Of a DNA stretch of 12,557 bases, positions 1 through 7,497 are shown piece by piece. Position 1 is the stretch's first letter, and the number at the start of each line of letters is the position of its first letter. Below the pieces are notes generated by a model that worked only from the letters and a program-made list of their open reading frames with translations, was not told the DNA's origin and made no database searches. The position numbers and the translations under genes are program-made. Origin of the DNA: Bacillota bacterium (GTDB taxonomy: Bacteria; Bacillota; Bacilli; Alicyclobacillales; SLC66). Location: assembly GCA_021821225.1 (NCBI GenBank), contig JAKACR010000055.1:1-12557 (forward strand), read 5' to 3'.

Positions 1-749
1 AAATTCCGTATTTCGTCCTCGGCCGCGGCAGCAATCTGCTCGTGCGCGATGGCGGGATGCGCGGACTGGTCGTCAAACTGGGCGAAGCGCTGTCGGAAGT
101 ATCCGTAAGCGGGAATCAATTGACCGCTCTGGCCGGAAAAGGGATGGTGTCAGCGGCAAACATTGCGATTTCGCACGGCCTCTCCGGACTCGAATTTGCC
201 GCGGGGATACCGGGAACAGTCGGGGGCGCGGTCACCATGAATGCGGGTGCGCACGGCGGAGAGATCAAAGATGTATTGCGGGCCGCCACCGTGTTGACGC
301 CGGACGGCGAGTTGCTCGAAGCGGCGTCGGCGGACTTCGCTTTCGCGTATCGCCACAGCGTCGTGCGGGAACGCCGGTGGATCGTGTTGTCCGCCACTTT
401 CGGGCTGCAACCGGGCGATCGGGCTGAGATGCGCGAGCGGGTGCGCGCCTGGAGCCGGCGGCGCCAGAGCACGCAGCCGCTGTCGCAGCCGAATTGCGGC
501 AGCGTGTTTCGCAATCCGCCGGGCGATCATGCGGCCCGCCTGATCGAAGCCGCGGGACTCAAAGGGCTGCGCGTCGGAAACGCGGCCATCTCGGATTTGC
601 ACGCCAACTTTATCGTGAACCTCGGCAAAGCGCGTGCGGCCGATGTGCTTCAGTTGATCGAGCGCGCCCGGACAGAGGTGTGGGAGCGATTTGGCGTCCG
701 TCTGATTCCGGAAGTGCGCGTGGTTGGAGAGGACGAGGCGCGGGGGTGA
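1..749 (+). CDS. murB: UDP-N-acetylenolpyruvoylglucosamine reductase (MurB), 5'-truncated by window edge
   Basis: MurB is the cytoplasmic FAD enzyme that reduces the enolpyruvyl group of UDP-GlcNAc-enolpyruvate with NADPH to give UDP-MurNAc, the second committed step of peptidoglycan synthesis. The gene is already open at base 1, with codons in phase from base 3, so the true start lies outside. Visible motifs in order are VLGRGSNLLV (FAD-binding loop), GIPGTVGGAVTMNAGAHGGE (FAD domain), YRHSVVRERRWIV, NCGSVFRNPPGDHAARLIE with the serine expected to be the proton donor, AISDLHANFIVN, and LIPEVRVVG with the C-terminal catalytic glutamate. About 248 codons are present of a usual 290-310. The stop is 4 nt before the murA start, so the two are almost certainly co-transcribed. 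The GTG at 42 is internal, because family homology continues upstream of it. Confidence 0.97.
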   Translation, partial: IPYFVLGRGSNLLVRDGGMRGLVVKLGEALSEVSVSGNQLTALAGKGMVSAANIAISHGLSGLEFAAGIPGTVGGAVTMNAGAHGGEIKDVLRAATVLTPDGELLEAASADFAFAYRHSVVRERRWIVLSATFGLQPGDRAEMRERVRAWSRRRQSTQPLSQPNCGSVFRNPPGDHAARLIEAAGLKGLRVGNAAISDLHANFIVNLGKARAADVLQLIERARTEVWERFGVRLIPEVRVVGEDEARG

Positions 750-753
750 GTGT

Positions 754-2040
754 GTGGAGCGTCTGGTCATCGAGGGAGGAACACCCCTATCGGGAGTATT
801 GCGCGTACACGGAGCCAAGAATGCGGCGCTGCCGATTCTGGCGGCGGCGACGATGGCAAACGGGCAGATCGTGCTTTCGGATGTCCCCAATCTCGAAGAT
901 GTCCATGTGATGCTGGATATTCTGCGCGGACTTGGCGCACAGGTGTCCTATCAGAGAAGAACGGTTGTCGTCAACCCGCAGGCCATTCAGTCGACGGATG
1001 TCCCGGAACACCTGATGCGCCTGATGCGGTCGTCCATATTTTTGATGGGCCCCCTTCTGGCGCGGTTCGGCACGGTGCGTGTCTCCAAGCCGGGCGGGTG
1101 CACCATCGGATCGCGGCCGATCGATTTCCATCTCAAGGGTCTTGCACAGATGGGGGCGCAGATTGTCGACCGGCACGGGTTCATTGAGTGTTCGGCGCCT
1201 CGTCTGAAGGGGGCGCAGATCTTTCTTGATTTCCCCAGTGTGGGCGCGACAGAGAATCTCATGATGGCCGCCGCGCTCGCCGACGGCGAGACGGTCATCG
1301 GCAATGCCGCGCGGGAGCCGGAAATACGGGAACTGGCCATGTTTCTCACGCATCTGGGGGCCCGCATTCAGGGGGCTGGCGAGGACACGATCGCGGTGCG
1401 CGGAGTGGACCAACTCGGCGGCGCGGAGTGGACCATCGGGCCGGATCGCGTGGTGACGGGCACACTGATGTTGGCGACGGCCATCACCGGGGGGCATGTC
1501 CGGTTGCAAAACGTGCGGCCGGCAGATCTGACGGCGGTGATCACCAAACTTCGGGAAGCCGGTGTGCAAGTGCTGGCGGGCCATGATATACTCGAAATCA
1601 AAGGTTCCGGTTCACTGCAGGCGATCGAGCGCATCCAGACAGCTCCCTATCCTGGCTTTCCGACGGATCTACAGGCGCCTTTCATGGCCCTCCTCTCTCT
1701 TGCGCACGGCACGAGCGTGGTGTCGGAGACAGTTTTTGAAGACCGTTTCAAGCATGTCGGTGAGTTGCAGCGCATGGGCGCCGCCATCAAACTGGATTTG
1801 CGCACCGCATTTGTGCGCGGTGTCAAGGAACTGACGGGCGCGTTTGTCGAAGCGAGCGATCTGCGCGCGGGAGCGGCGCTGGTCCTGGCGGGACTGGCCG
1901 CCCAGGGAAGTACGGTGGTGGAACGCGTGTTCCATATCGACCGTGGTTACGAGCATATCGAATTACAATTGAGAGAACTCGGCGCTCATATCGCAAGGAC
2001 GAGGCAGGCGGGAACTTCCGCGTTGCAGGCCGGGGGGTAA
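754..2040 (+). CDS. murA: UDP-N-acetylglucosamine 1-carboxyvinyltransferase (MurA)
   Basis: MurA transfers enolpyruvate from PEP to UDP-GlcNAc, the first committed step of peptidoglycan synthesis; its product is the MurB substrate. The protein is 428 aa, the normal family length, with the two-domain EPSP-synthase-like fold. Near the N-terminus is [19 protein letters not shown], with the conserved KN pair. [13 protein letters not shown] carries the catalytic Cys at about residue 116. The Cys rather than Asp form is the version normally sensitive to fosfomycin. [16 protein letters not shown] and [16 protein letters not shown] are typical later blocks. I chose GTG at 754 because the family begins close to ERLVIEGG and a GGGGGTGAG ribosome site lies just upstream. 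TTG at 724 would overlap murB and add ten atypical residues. Bacilli often have two murA paralogues; whether this is the murAA or murAB type cannot be told from the window. Confidence 0.96.
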   Translation: MERLVIEGGTPLSGVLRVHGAKNAALPILAAATMANGQIVLSDVPNLEDVHVMLDILRGLGAQVSYQRRTVVVNPQAIQSTDVPEHLMRLMRSSIFLMGPLLARFGTVRVSKPGGCTIGSRPIDFHLKGLAQMGAQIVDRHGFIECSAPRLKGAQIFLDFPSVGATENLMMAAALADGETVIGNAAREPEIRELAMFLTHLGARIQGAGEDTIAVRGVDQLGGAEWTIGPDRVVTGTLMLATAITGGHVRLQNVRPADLTAVITKLREAGVQVLAGHDILEIKGSGSLQAIERIQTAPYPGFPTDLQAPFMALLSLAHGTSVVSETVFEDRFKHVGELQRMGAAIKLDLRTAFVRGVKELTGAFVEASDLRAGAALVLAGLAAQGSTVVERVFHIDRGYEHIELQLRELGAHIARTRQAGTSALQAGG

Positions 2041-2053
2041 CGGCGACCGCCAA

Positions 2054-2104
2054 GGGACATGGGATAAAGTCCCCTGCCGCAATTTGGATTATCACATGTC
2101 CCCC
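2054..2104. repeat. palindromic repeat, copy 1 (GGGGACATG family)
   Basis: This is an intergenic palindrome between murA and divIB. Its outer arms are GGGACATGGGATAA (2054-2067) and TTATCACATGTCCC (2089-2102), which pair at 13 of 14 positions. Its reverse complement aligns with a second element at 12267-12313, sharing GGGGACATG, GATAA, AATT, CGGCAGG and TCCCATGTCCC in the same order, so the two are copies in opposite orientation. An alternative short stem, GGGAC 2054-2058 with GTCCC 2069-2073, competes with the full one. The size, palindromy and intergenic placement resemble REP elements mobilised by IS200-like RAYT transposases; that relation is inference. No T-run follows, so it is not a standard terminator. 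Confidence 0.75.
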
Positions 2105-2158
2105 AGGCGGCGTTTTGCGTATGGTTTTAAATCGTGTCCGACAGGGGTCGAGGGAGTT

Positions 2159-2174
2159 CCCGACTTCTGTCGGG
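2159..2174 (+). other. 6-bp hairpin with TTCT loop upstream of divIB
   Basis: CCCGAC (2159-2164) pairs perfectly with GTCGGG (2169-2174) across a four-base TTCT loop. A moderately T-rich stretch follows (GTACTTATTT), which makes it look like a weak terminator or attenuator between murA and divIB. It lies upstream of the preferred divIB start at 2214. If divIB instead starts at 2115 or 2121, the hairpin is inside the coding sequence. Confidence 0.4.
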
Positions 2175-2213
2175 GTACTTATTTACGAGCGTGTCCGGAG
2201 GGAGTCCACCATT

Positions 2214-2993
2214 TTGCACATTCGGCGGGACGGGCCCGGACCGGGACGCCGGGTCGCCTATACAGTTCTGATCACCGTATTTTTCGTCATTGTCGGCGCA
2301 GTGGCCTATCTGCGCTCTCCGTTTGCCCTTGTCAAGCGGGTGAGCGTATCCGGCAATACGGATATTGCGTCCTATCTGCTTTTGCGTGACGCGGGCATCG
2401 CGCCGGGACAGAATCTGTTCGAACTGCCCGTTGCCAAGGCGCAAAACAGGCTGCTGTCCGATTTTCCCATTTTGCAAAGCGTGAGCATCCGGCGCGACTA
2501 TCTGGCTCAGAGCGTGGATATCGCCGTGCGCGAAAGGGCGATCGCCGGAACACTCGATGCGTCCGGGACCCTGTACGAAGTGCTGGCGGACGGCGTCGTT
2601 CTCTCCCGCATTTCGTTTGGCGCGGGCGGCAACCGTCCGATCATCAGCAGCGGCGGGCCGCTTTCCGTCAGTCTGGGGTCCCGGTTGACCAACCCGGCCC
2701 TGTTGTCCATCTGCCGTCAATTGCCCGGATTGCCTGCCGGATTGGCTGCGCAGCTCTCGGAACTGCATGTGACAACGGCGGGCGGTTCGTCTATGGTCGA
2801 GGCGTTCACGCGCGACGGATTTGAAATCCAGATGCCCGTCGCGCACCTTGCGGCGTCGCTCGCCCTGTATGACGGCGTCCATGCGCGGCTGATCTCGCTG
2901 CGCGTCGCGCCCGGCATCGTCGATATTTTGGCGGGCGGGCGGGCTGTGTACAAGCCTTTCCCGGCGGCGGGAGGGAACCAAACGCATGGCTGA
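2214..2993 (+). CDS. divIB: cell division protein DivIB/FtsQ
   Basis: DivIB is a bitopic divisome protein that forms a complex with FtsL and DivIC and links Z-ring assembly to septal peptidoglycan synthesis. From TTG 2214 the protein is 259 aa, with a short basic cytoplasmic tail, one membrane helix (about residues 14-33), then an extracytoplasmic POTRA domain starting at SPFALVKRVSVSGNTDI. The domain runs through the typical GQNLFELPVAKAQNRLLSDF block to VDIAVRERAIAG, followed by the beta domain. The start is uncertain. TTG 2214 has GGAGGGAG (2197-2204) nine bases upstream. The in-frame TTG 2115 and ATG 2121 have only weak ribosome sites, and the added codons include tta, cga and three agg, unlike the neighbours. 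If one of those is right, the protein is 290-292 aa. The stop overlaps the next gene by 8 nt. Confidence 0.9.
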   Translation: MHIRRDGPGPGRRVAYTVLITVFFVIVGAVAYLRSPFALVKRVSVSGNTDIASYLLLRDAGIAPGQNLFELPVAKAQNRLLSDFPILQSVSIRRDYLAQSVDIAVRERAIAGTLDASGTLYEVLADGVVLSRISFGAGGNRPIISSGGPLSVSLGSRLTNPALLSICRQLPGLPAGLAAQLSELHVTTAGGSSMVEAFTRDGFEIQMPVAHLAASLALYDGVHARLISLRVAPGIVDILAGGRAVYKPFPAAGGNQTHG

Positions 2994-3711
2994 ACGGGCA
3001 AAAGGAAGCAGTCTTCTGGCGTGGACGCTCGTGACGACCGTGCTTGGGGCAATGATGGCTGTTCAGTATCACGATGTGCTGCTGGGCGGAACCGCCATCT
3101 GGACTGCGTTGCCCGGCGTCGGGACCGTGCAGGCGCGTCTTTTGGCGGTTCAGACTTACAACGGCGCACTGCGGCGCCGAATTGACCGGCTGGACAGGCA
3201 GATGACCGCCTTGCAATCGCGTACGCTCGCGCGCGGCGGGGAGGCGGCCAGCTTGGCGCGCCGGCTGTATGCAGACCGCATACTGACGGGTGCGACGGCC
3301 TTGGTTGGTCCGGGGGTTGTCGTCACCATCCGCGACGGACGAGTAACCGGGCCTGATCTCGAACAGTTTCTCACGCACGACTGGGATCTGCGTTCGGTTG
3401 TCAATGAACTCTTCCTGGCCGGCGCGGACGCCGTCGCAATCAACAATGCGCGGGTGACGGCGACAACAGGGGTGTTTTGCATTGGTCCGCTTGTGCGCGT
3501 GGGAACGAAGCGCCTCGGCCCACCGTTTGTCGTACGGGCGATCGGCCAGCCGGGGTTGCTCCGCGATGCGCTGGCGCTGCCCGGCGGCGTACTCGACGCA
3601 TTGCGCAGCGCCAATCGCGGATTGAACGTGTCACAGCCCGTGATAAAAGCGCGCGTGGCGATTCCGGCAGCGGAGGCGTCCCCGGCGTTTGGAGGAGGGA
3701 CGACCGGATGA
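2986..3711 (+). CDS. DUF881 family protein, YlxW-like
   Basis: This 241-aa protein has an N-terminal membrane helix (about residues 8-27), a basic helical or coiled segment (about 45-95) and the conserved extracytoplasmic DUF881 domain. Diagnostic blocks are LVGPGVVVTIRDG (about 106-118), HDWDLRSVVNELFLAGADAVAIN (about 131-153), TGVFCIGPLVRV and LPGGVLDALR. Proteins of this family (YlxW and YlxX in Bacillus subtilis) sit between divIB and sbp and are generally linked to division, but no biochemical activity is established. ATG 2986 follows GGGAGGG at ten-base spacing and overlaps the end of divIB by 8 nt. Its stop overlaps the next start as ATGA, so translation is probably coupled. The product assignment is solid; the function is unknown. 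Confidence 0.92.
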   Translation: MAERAKGSSLLAWTLVTTVLGAMMAVQYHDVLLGGTAIWTALPGVGTVQARLLAVQTYNGALRRRIDRLDRQMTALQSRTLARGGEAASLARRLYADRILTGATALVGPGVVVTIRDGRVTGPDLEQFLTHDWDLRSVVNELFLAGADAVAINNARVTATTGVFCIGPLVRVGTKRLGPPFVVRAIGQPGLLRDALALPGGVLDALRSANRGLNVSQPVIKARVAIPAAEASPAFGGGTTG

Positions 3712-4445
3712 AACGGCGGGAATACGCGGGACTCGTGGCGGCCGCCGCGGTCGTGGGCGTCATGATCGGGCTGGAGGCGCACGTCAACAAGAACACGGCC
3801 AGCGCGTATGGATCGTATGTTTCCGCCTCCTCGGCGCTCACATTCCAGGTGGCGCAGACGCCGCGGCTGATGATGCAACTCGGTCAGGTGCGGCGGGAGT
3901 GGACCGCTTTGCATGACGCCGCGACGCACGCGCTGCACGGTCTTCACATGCTGCGCGCCGAGGTCGGGCGATCCGACGCGGCGGCGGGACTGACGACGGA
4001 AAAAGGGGCCGGCATCACCGTCACAGTTGCCTTTGATCCGCATCTGCCGCTGATTCGCGGATTGCGCTATGTGGATGAAGCGGTTCAATTGCAGATGCTG
4101 GTCAACTGGCTTCAGGCGGCAGGCGCCCGCGCGCTCGCCGTAAGCGGCCAGCGACTGGTCACCACCTCCTCGATCCGCACGGTCGGCGGACTGACTTCCT
4201 CCGTCGGCCCGTTTTCGGGCGTGGTGCAGGTCAACGAAGTGCCCGTCAAAGCGCCGTATGTCATTCAGGCGCTTGGGTCCGCGCAGGCGATGATGAATAT
4301 CCTGCAGGTCGAAGACCTGGCGCAGCAGTTCAACATTCTCGATCAATCATTCCAGGTCAGGCGTTACAGCGCGGGACATCCGCTGGTGATCCCGGCTTAC
4401 CGCGGCGCTCTGCCTGGCGAATACGCGCGGGAGGTCGCTTTTTGA
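3708..4445 (+). CDS. second DUF881 family protein, YlxX-like
   Basis: This is a 245-aa paralogue of the preceding gene product: a basic start (MKRREYAG), one membrane helix (about residues 6-22), a predicted helical stretch rich in Gln and Arg, then a DUF881 domain. It has diverged more than the first copy. LTTEKGAGITVTVAFDP corresponds to the GPGVVVTI strand, and LRYVDEAVQLQMLVNWLQAAGARALAVSGQRL to the HDxDLRxVVNEL block, with the HD pair replaced by YVD. VVQVNEVPVKAPYVIQALG and AMMNILQVEDLAQQF complete the domain. The ATGA overlap and GGAGGAGG upstream of ATG 3708 make this start clear. Two adjacent copies match the ylxW-ylxX arrangement of Bacillus. The precise role is unknown. Confidence 0.88.
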   Translation: MKRREYAGLVAAAAVVGVMIGLEAHVNKNTASAYGSYVSASSALTFQVAQTPRLMMQLGQVRREWTALHDAATHALHGLHMLRAEVGRSDAAAGLTTEKGAGITVTVAFDPHLPLIRGLRYVDEAVQLQMLVNWLQAAGARALAVSGQRLVTTSSIRTVGGLTSSVGPFSGVVQVNEVPVKAPYVIQALGSAQAMMNILQVEDLAQQFNILDQSFQVRRYSAGHPLVIPAYRGALPGEYAREVAF

Positions 4446-4780
4446 TGGGGGTCGCACTGCCTTTTGTCGGGTTATTGCTCGGAATTGTCGCCGGTCTGGC
4501 GGTGAATGTCCATCTGCCTGCCGCGTATGCGGCTTATCTCTCTGTCGCAATCCTCGCTGCGCTGGACTCCGTGTTCGGCGGACTGCGCGCGGGAATGCAG
4601 GGCAATTTCGCGTACCGCGTGTTTTTGTCCGGTTTTTTCATCAATACACTGCTTGCGGCGTTGCTCGCCTTTCTCGGCGCCGTGCTCGGAGTCGATCTCG
4701 CACTGGCCGCCGTCGTGGCGTTCGGTGTCCGGATTTTTAATAATCTCGCAGAGATCCGTCATCGACTGTTGCGTAGTTAA
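4445..4780 (+). CDS. sbp: small basic protein Sbp (DUF1290 family)
   Basis: This is a 111-aa, very hydrophobic membrane protein with three or four helices (roughly residues 5-22, 28-45, 60-80 and 84-100). The family signature LAALDSVFGGLRAGMQG lies at about residues 38-53 and is followed by FLSGFFINTLLAALLAFLGAVLGVDL. The C-terminus is basic (RHRLLRS). It matches the Bacillus subtilis Sbp encoded just upstream of ftsA; the function is not known. ATG 4445 shares a base with the stop of the previous gene. The in-frame TTG 4442 adds one residue and sits seven bases from GGGAGG (4429-4434) rather than ten, so either start is possible. Confidence 0.93.
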   Translation: MGVALPFVGLLLGIVAGLAVNVHLPAAYAAYLSVAILAALDSVFGGLRAGMQGNFAYRVFLSGFFINTLLAALLAFLGAVLGVDLALAAVVAFGVRIFNNLAEIRHRLLRS

Positions 4781-4810
4781 AAATTTCTGTCCCCAAAACT
4801 GTGATATTCA

Positions 4811-4819
4811 TGCTAAGAT
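4811..4819 (+). promoter_or_regulatory. possible extended -10 promoter element before ftsA
   Basis: TGCTAAGAT contains TAAGAT (4814-4819), four of six bases of TATAAT, preceded by the TGN of an extended -10. No good -35 hexamer lies at 16-18 bp. The 117-nt space between sbp and ftsA, unlike the overlaps upstream, is where a separate ftsAZ promoter would be expected. The call is tentative. Confidence 0.35.
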
Positions 4820-4897
4820 ACAGTGGTACACAGGGGCCGTGCGAATGATGGACGGGTTGATGCGGCAGTTCACAAGGCGAGAGGGGAGTGCCGCTCG

Positions 4898-6121
4898 TTG
4901 GCAAAGGGAGATCTGATAGTCGGCCTGGATGTCGGAACGTCCACCATCCAGGCCATCATTGGCGAGATCGACGGCACAAACGTCAATGTCATCGGTGTGG
5001 GAACGGCCAGGAGTGACGGCATCCGCAAGGGGGCGATCGTCGATATCGACAAAACGGTGGTCGCGATCCGGGCGGCGATCGACCACGCGGAGCGCATGGT
5101 CGGCATCTCCATCAGTTCCGCATACGTCGGCGTCTCGGGAAGCCACATTGATCTGACCCCGAGCCACGGGGTTGTGGCTGTTTCGGCCACGGATCGCGAG
5201 ATTGGCGACGAGGATGTCGAACGGGTGATGAACGCGGCGCGCGTGCTGAACCTCCCGGCGGAACGGGAGATTGTCGACGTGGTGCCGCGCGAATTTGTTG
5301 TGGATGGACTGACGGATGTGACAGATCCGCGCGGCATGATCGGCGTACGCCTCGAAGTCGACGCGTACGTTGTTACGGGTTCGCGGACCGTGCTGCACAA
5401 TCTGCTGCGCTGCGTGGAGCGTGCGGGCGTCGAAGTTGCGGGGACCGTTATGCTGCCTCTGGCCGCCGCCGATATGGTGCTGTCGCCCGATGAGCGGAAA
5501 CTGGGAATCGCGCTGGTGGATATCGGTGCGGGGTCCACGACCGTCTCCATCTTCGAGCACGGCACGCTGGAGCGGATTGCGTTTGTGCCGATCGGCGGCG
5601 ACAGCGTCACAAGCGATGTGACGTTCGGTTTGCAGACGGGAACCGATGCGGCGGAGATTGCGAAGTGCCGCTACGGGGTTGCGGACGCATCGCTTGCGCG
5701 CGAAGAGGAGAAGTTCAGGGTGCAGCGCATCGGCAGCAGCACGGATAAAGAGTATACCACGATCGAACTTGCGTACATTATCGAGCCGCGCATGCAGGAG
5801 ATATTTGCGTTGGTGAAGCGCGAGGTGGAACGCATGGGATTTCCGCGCGGCCTGCCCGGCGGGTACGTGCTTTGCGGGGGCGGCATGCTGTTAAAAGGAG
5901 CGGACAAGCTGGCCGTCCGCGAGCTTGGCGCGCCGGTGCGCGTGGCGATCCCCGATTTCGTGGGCGTGCGGGATCCGTCGTATGTCGGTTGCGTGGGCAT
6001 GATCAAGTATGTGTCCAAATTTTATAATCGACAGCCGGTCGCAGCCGCGGGCCAGGGCCGCCGCGCCCGTTCCGGCGGGGCGTTGCAGAGGTTGAAAGGC
6101 TGGTTGCAGGATTTTATCTGA
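4898..6121 (+). CDS. ftsA: cell division protein FtsA (actin-like Z-ring membrane anchor)
   Basis: FtsA is an actin-fold ATPase that binds the FtsZ C-terminal peptide and tethers Z-ring filaments to the membrane. The 407-aa product shows the phosphate-1 loop IVGLDVGTSTIQAIIGE (about residues 7-23). It then has the 1C subdomain region VGISISSAYVGVSGSHI, phosphate-2 IALVDIGAGSTTVSIFE and the adenosine motif YVLCGGGMLLKGADKL. The last residues, LQRLKGWLQDFI, form the expected amphipathic membrane-targeting helix, separated from the core by a short basic linker. I chose TTG 4898 because GAGGGGAG (4881-4888) is nine bases upstream and the resulting N-terminus, MAKGDLIVGLD, matches the family. The GTG at 4823 would add 25 residues with no family counterpart. 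The ftsZ start follows 75 nt downstream. Confidence 0.95.
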   Translation: MAKGDLIVGLDVGTSTIQAIIGEIDGTNVNVIGVGTARSDGIRKGAIVDIDKTVVAIRAAIDHAERMVGISISSAYVGVSGSHIDLTPSHGVVAVSATDREIGDEDVERVMNAARVLNLPAEREIVDVVPREFVVDGLTDVTDPRGMIGVRLEVDAYVVTGSRTVLHNLLRCVERAGVEVAGTVMLPLAAADMVLSPDERKLGIALVDIGAGSTTVSIFEHGTLERIAFVPIGGDSVTSDVTFGLQTGTDAAEIAKCRYGVADASLAREEEKFRVQRIGSSTDKEYTTIELAYIIEPRMQEIFALVKREVERMGFPRGLPGGYVLCGGGMLLKGADKLAVRELGAPVRVAIPDFVGVRDPSYVGCVGMIKYVSKFYNRQPVAAAGQGRRARSGGALQRLKGWLQDFI

Positions 6122-6196
6122 TCGATAGGTGCGTGTGCGACATTGTGATTGCGCCCAAAGTGTGACGACCCAGGCGTACGCCAAGGAGGACAGTCA

Positions 6197-7297
6197 ATGC
6201 TTGAATTGGATGTTGAAATGGAGACGCTGGCCAAGATCAAGGTGATCGGTGTGGGCGGCGGCGGATGCAACGCAGTCAACCGTATGATCGAAGCGGGTGT
6301 GCGCAATGTCGATTTCATCGCTGTCAACACGGATGCGCAGGCGCTGCACCTGTCACGGGCGGCGGAGCGCATTCAGATCGGCGAGAAGCTGACGCGCGGT
6401 CTTGGCGCCGGAGCCAATCCGGACATCGGCAAGCGAGCCGCCGAAGAAAGCCGGGAACAGGTGATGAGCGCGCTAAACGGCGCCGATATGGTTTTTGTGA
6501 CCGCCGGCATGGGCGGCGGCACGGGCACGGGCGCCGCTCCCGTCATTGCCGAGATCGCCAAGGAACTCGGCGCGCTGACGGTTGGTGTGGTCACCAAACC
6601 GTTCAGTTTTGAAGGCAGGCGGCGGTTGACCCAGGCTGATGCCGGAATCGACGCCCTGAAGGAAAAGGTGGACACGCTCATCGTGATTCCGAACGACCGC
6701 CTTCTGGAGATCGTGGAGAAAAACACGCCGATGCTTGAAGCTTTCAAGGAAGCGGACAACGTGCTCCGGCAGGGCGTATCGGGGATATCCGACCTGATCG
6801 CCGAACCCGGACTCATCAACGTCGACTTTGCCGACGTCAAGGCGATCATGTCGGAACGCGGCGCCGCCCTGATGGGCATCGGCATCGCCACCGGTGATCA
6901 GAGGGCCTCGGAAGCGGCGCAAAAGGCAATCCGGAGCCCGCTGCTCGACACGCCGATCGACGGTGCGACGGGGGTGCTGATCCATGTGGCAGGCGGAGAG
7001 AATCTTAGCCTGTTTGAGGTGAACGAGGCTGCACGGATCGTGCAGGACGCCGCTGACGACGAGGTGAACTTTATCTTTGGCGCCGTGATCAAGTCGGAAT
7101 TGAAAGACGAACTGGTCGTCACCGTGATCGCCACCGGCTTTGAGCACCGCCCGTCTGCGCTGCAGCAGACGGCGCCGCGGCCCATTCCGCGCAACGCCGC
7201 GCCAAACTCGCCCTTGGACGGCAAGGTTTCAGCCGGTTCGGACAGCAACAACCTTGAGATTCCGGCCTTCTTGCGCAACCGCTCCGTCCGTCCATAG
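6197..7297 (+). CDS. ftsZ: cell division protein FtsZ (tubulin-like GTPase)
   Basis: FtsZ polymerises into the cytokinetic Z ring. The 366-aa protein begins [20 protein letters not shown]. It carries the nucleotide loop [13 protein letters not shown], the tubulin signature GGGTGTG at residues 106-112, and the T7 synergy loop [15 protein letters not shown] that completes the GTPase site of the neighbouring subunit. The C-terminal linker is short, about 35 residues and Pro/Ala-rich. The conserved terminal peptide [10 protein letters not shown], which FtsA and SepF bind, is intact. ATG 6197 has a near-perfect ribosome site, AAGGAGGA (6183-6190), six bases upstream, the strongest in the window and suited to an abundant protein. 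Upstream in-frame codons from 6149 have no support. A 326-nt regulatory region follows before spoIIGA. Confidence 0.98.
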   Translation: MLELDVEMETLAKIKVIGVGGGGCNAVNRMIEAGVRNVDFIAVNTDAQALHLSRAAERIQIGEKLTRGLGAGANPDIGKRAAEESREQVMSALNGADMVFVTAGMGGGTGTGAAPVIAEIAKELGALTVGVVTKPFSFEGRRRLTQADAGIDALKEKVDTLIVIPNDRLLEIVEKNTPMLEAFKEADNVLRQGVSGISDLIAEPGLINVDFADVKAIMSERGAALMGIGIATGDQRASEAAQKAIRSPLLDTPIDGATGVLIHVAGGENLSLFEVNEAARIVQDAADDEVNFIFGAVIKSELKDELVVTVIATGFEHRPSALQQTAPRPIPRNAAPNSPLDGKVSAGSDSNNLEIPAFLRNRSVRP

Positions 7298-7309
7298 GAC
7301 TGGCGGCGC

Positions 7310-7363
7310 ATTTTCAAGACAGCCGGTCACGCCGCTTAGCGGCGCCTTCGACAGCTTGAAAAT
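7310..7363. repeat. nested palindrome downstream of ftsZ
   Basis: Outer arms ATTTTCAAG (7310-7318) and CTTGAAAAT (7355-7363) are perfectly complementary. Between them lies a six-pair GC hairpin, CGCCGC (7330-7335) and GCGGCG (7339-7344), with a TTA loop. It begins 12 nt after the ftsZ stop, the right place for transcript-end processing or attenuation. No T-run follows the GC stem on either strand, so it is not a canonical intrinsic terminator. It also contains TTCGACA (7347-7353), an exact inverted Spo0A box. Confidence 0.55.
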
Positions 7364-7397
7364 AGCAGGGTGAATATGGCGGGCTGAAAATGTGCTG

Positions 7398-7474
7398 AGT
7401 CGCCAGTGTCCCTTTGCTCGTCGCAAGTTTAGCGATGGCGGTGTCCGAGCAGGAGCAATGGAATGCTGGCGACT
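7398..7474. repeat. 77-nt imperfect hairpin between ftsZ and spoIIGA
   Basis: AGTCGCCAG (7398-7406) and CTGGCGACT (7466-7474) are perfectly complementary. The pairing continues inward with few mismatches through TTGCTC (7414-7419) and GAGCAA (7453-7458), giving an arm of about 22 nt. A small TCGC/GCGA stem (7421-7424, 7432-7435) closes the loop. There is no plausible reading frame and no terminator T-run. It could be a structured leader or processing element, or the remnant of a mobile palindrome. Confidence 0.5.
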
Positions 7475-7477
7475 GGC

Positions 7478-7497
7478 ATAATATAGGATAATATGGG
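7478..7497. repeat. A/T-rich tandem 10-bp repeat
   Basis: ATAATATAGG is followed directly by ATAATATGGG, matching at 9 of 10 positions. It lies about 70 bp upstream of the -35 of the spoIIG-type promoter. It is the most A/T-rich patch of this intergenic region and could ease melting or bind a regulator; no function is evident. Confidence 0.4.

Noticed and set aside
150..890. Long reverse-strand open frames opposite murB, murA, divIB, ftsA, ftsZ and ylmD
   Set aside because: They lie opposite well-supported genes, have Arg/Pro-rich composition typical of GC-rich antisense frames, and show no recognisable motifs.
4789..4795. TGTCCCC upstream of ftsA as a third copy of the palindromic repeat
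   Set aside because: Only the 7-base half end is present, without CATG or a matching GGGGACA arm at a suitable distance.
4840..4848. GAAT (4843-4846) as a sigma-H promoter for ftsA
   Set aside because: The flanking bases do not fit RnnGAATww and there is no AGGA box at the right distance, although a sigma-H promoter is known before ftsAZ in Bacillus subtilis.
7483..7491. ATAGGATAA as a sigma-H -35 upstream of spoIIGA
   Set aside because: It fits the -35 consensus, but no GAAT-type -10 occurs 11-12 bp downstream; it is explained by the A/T-rich tandem repeat.
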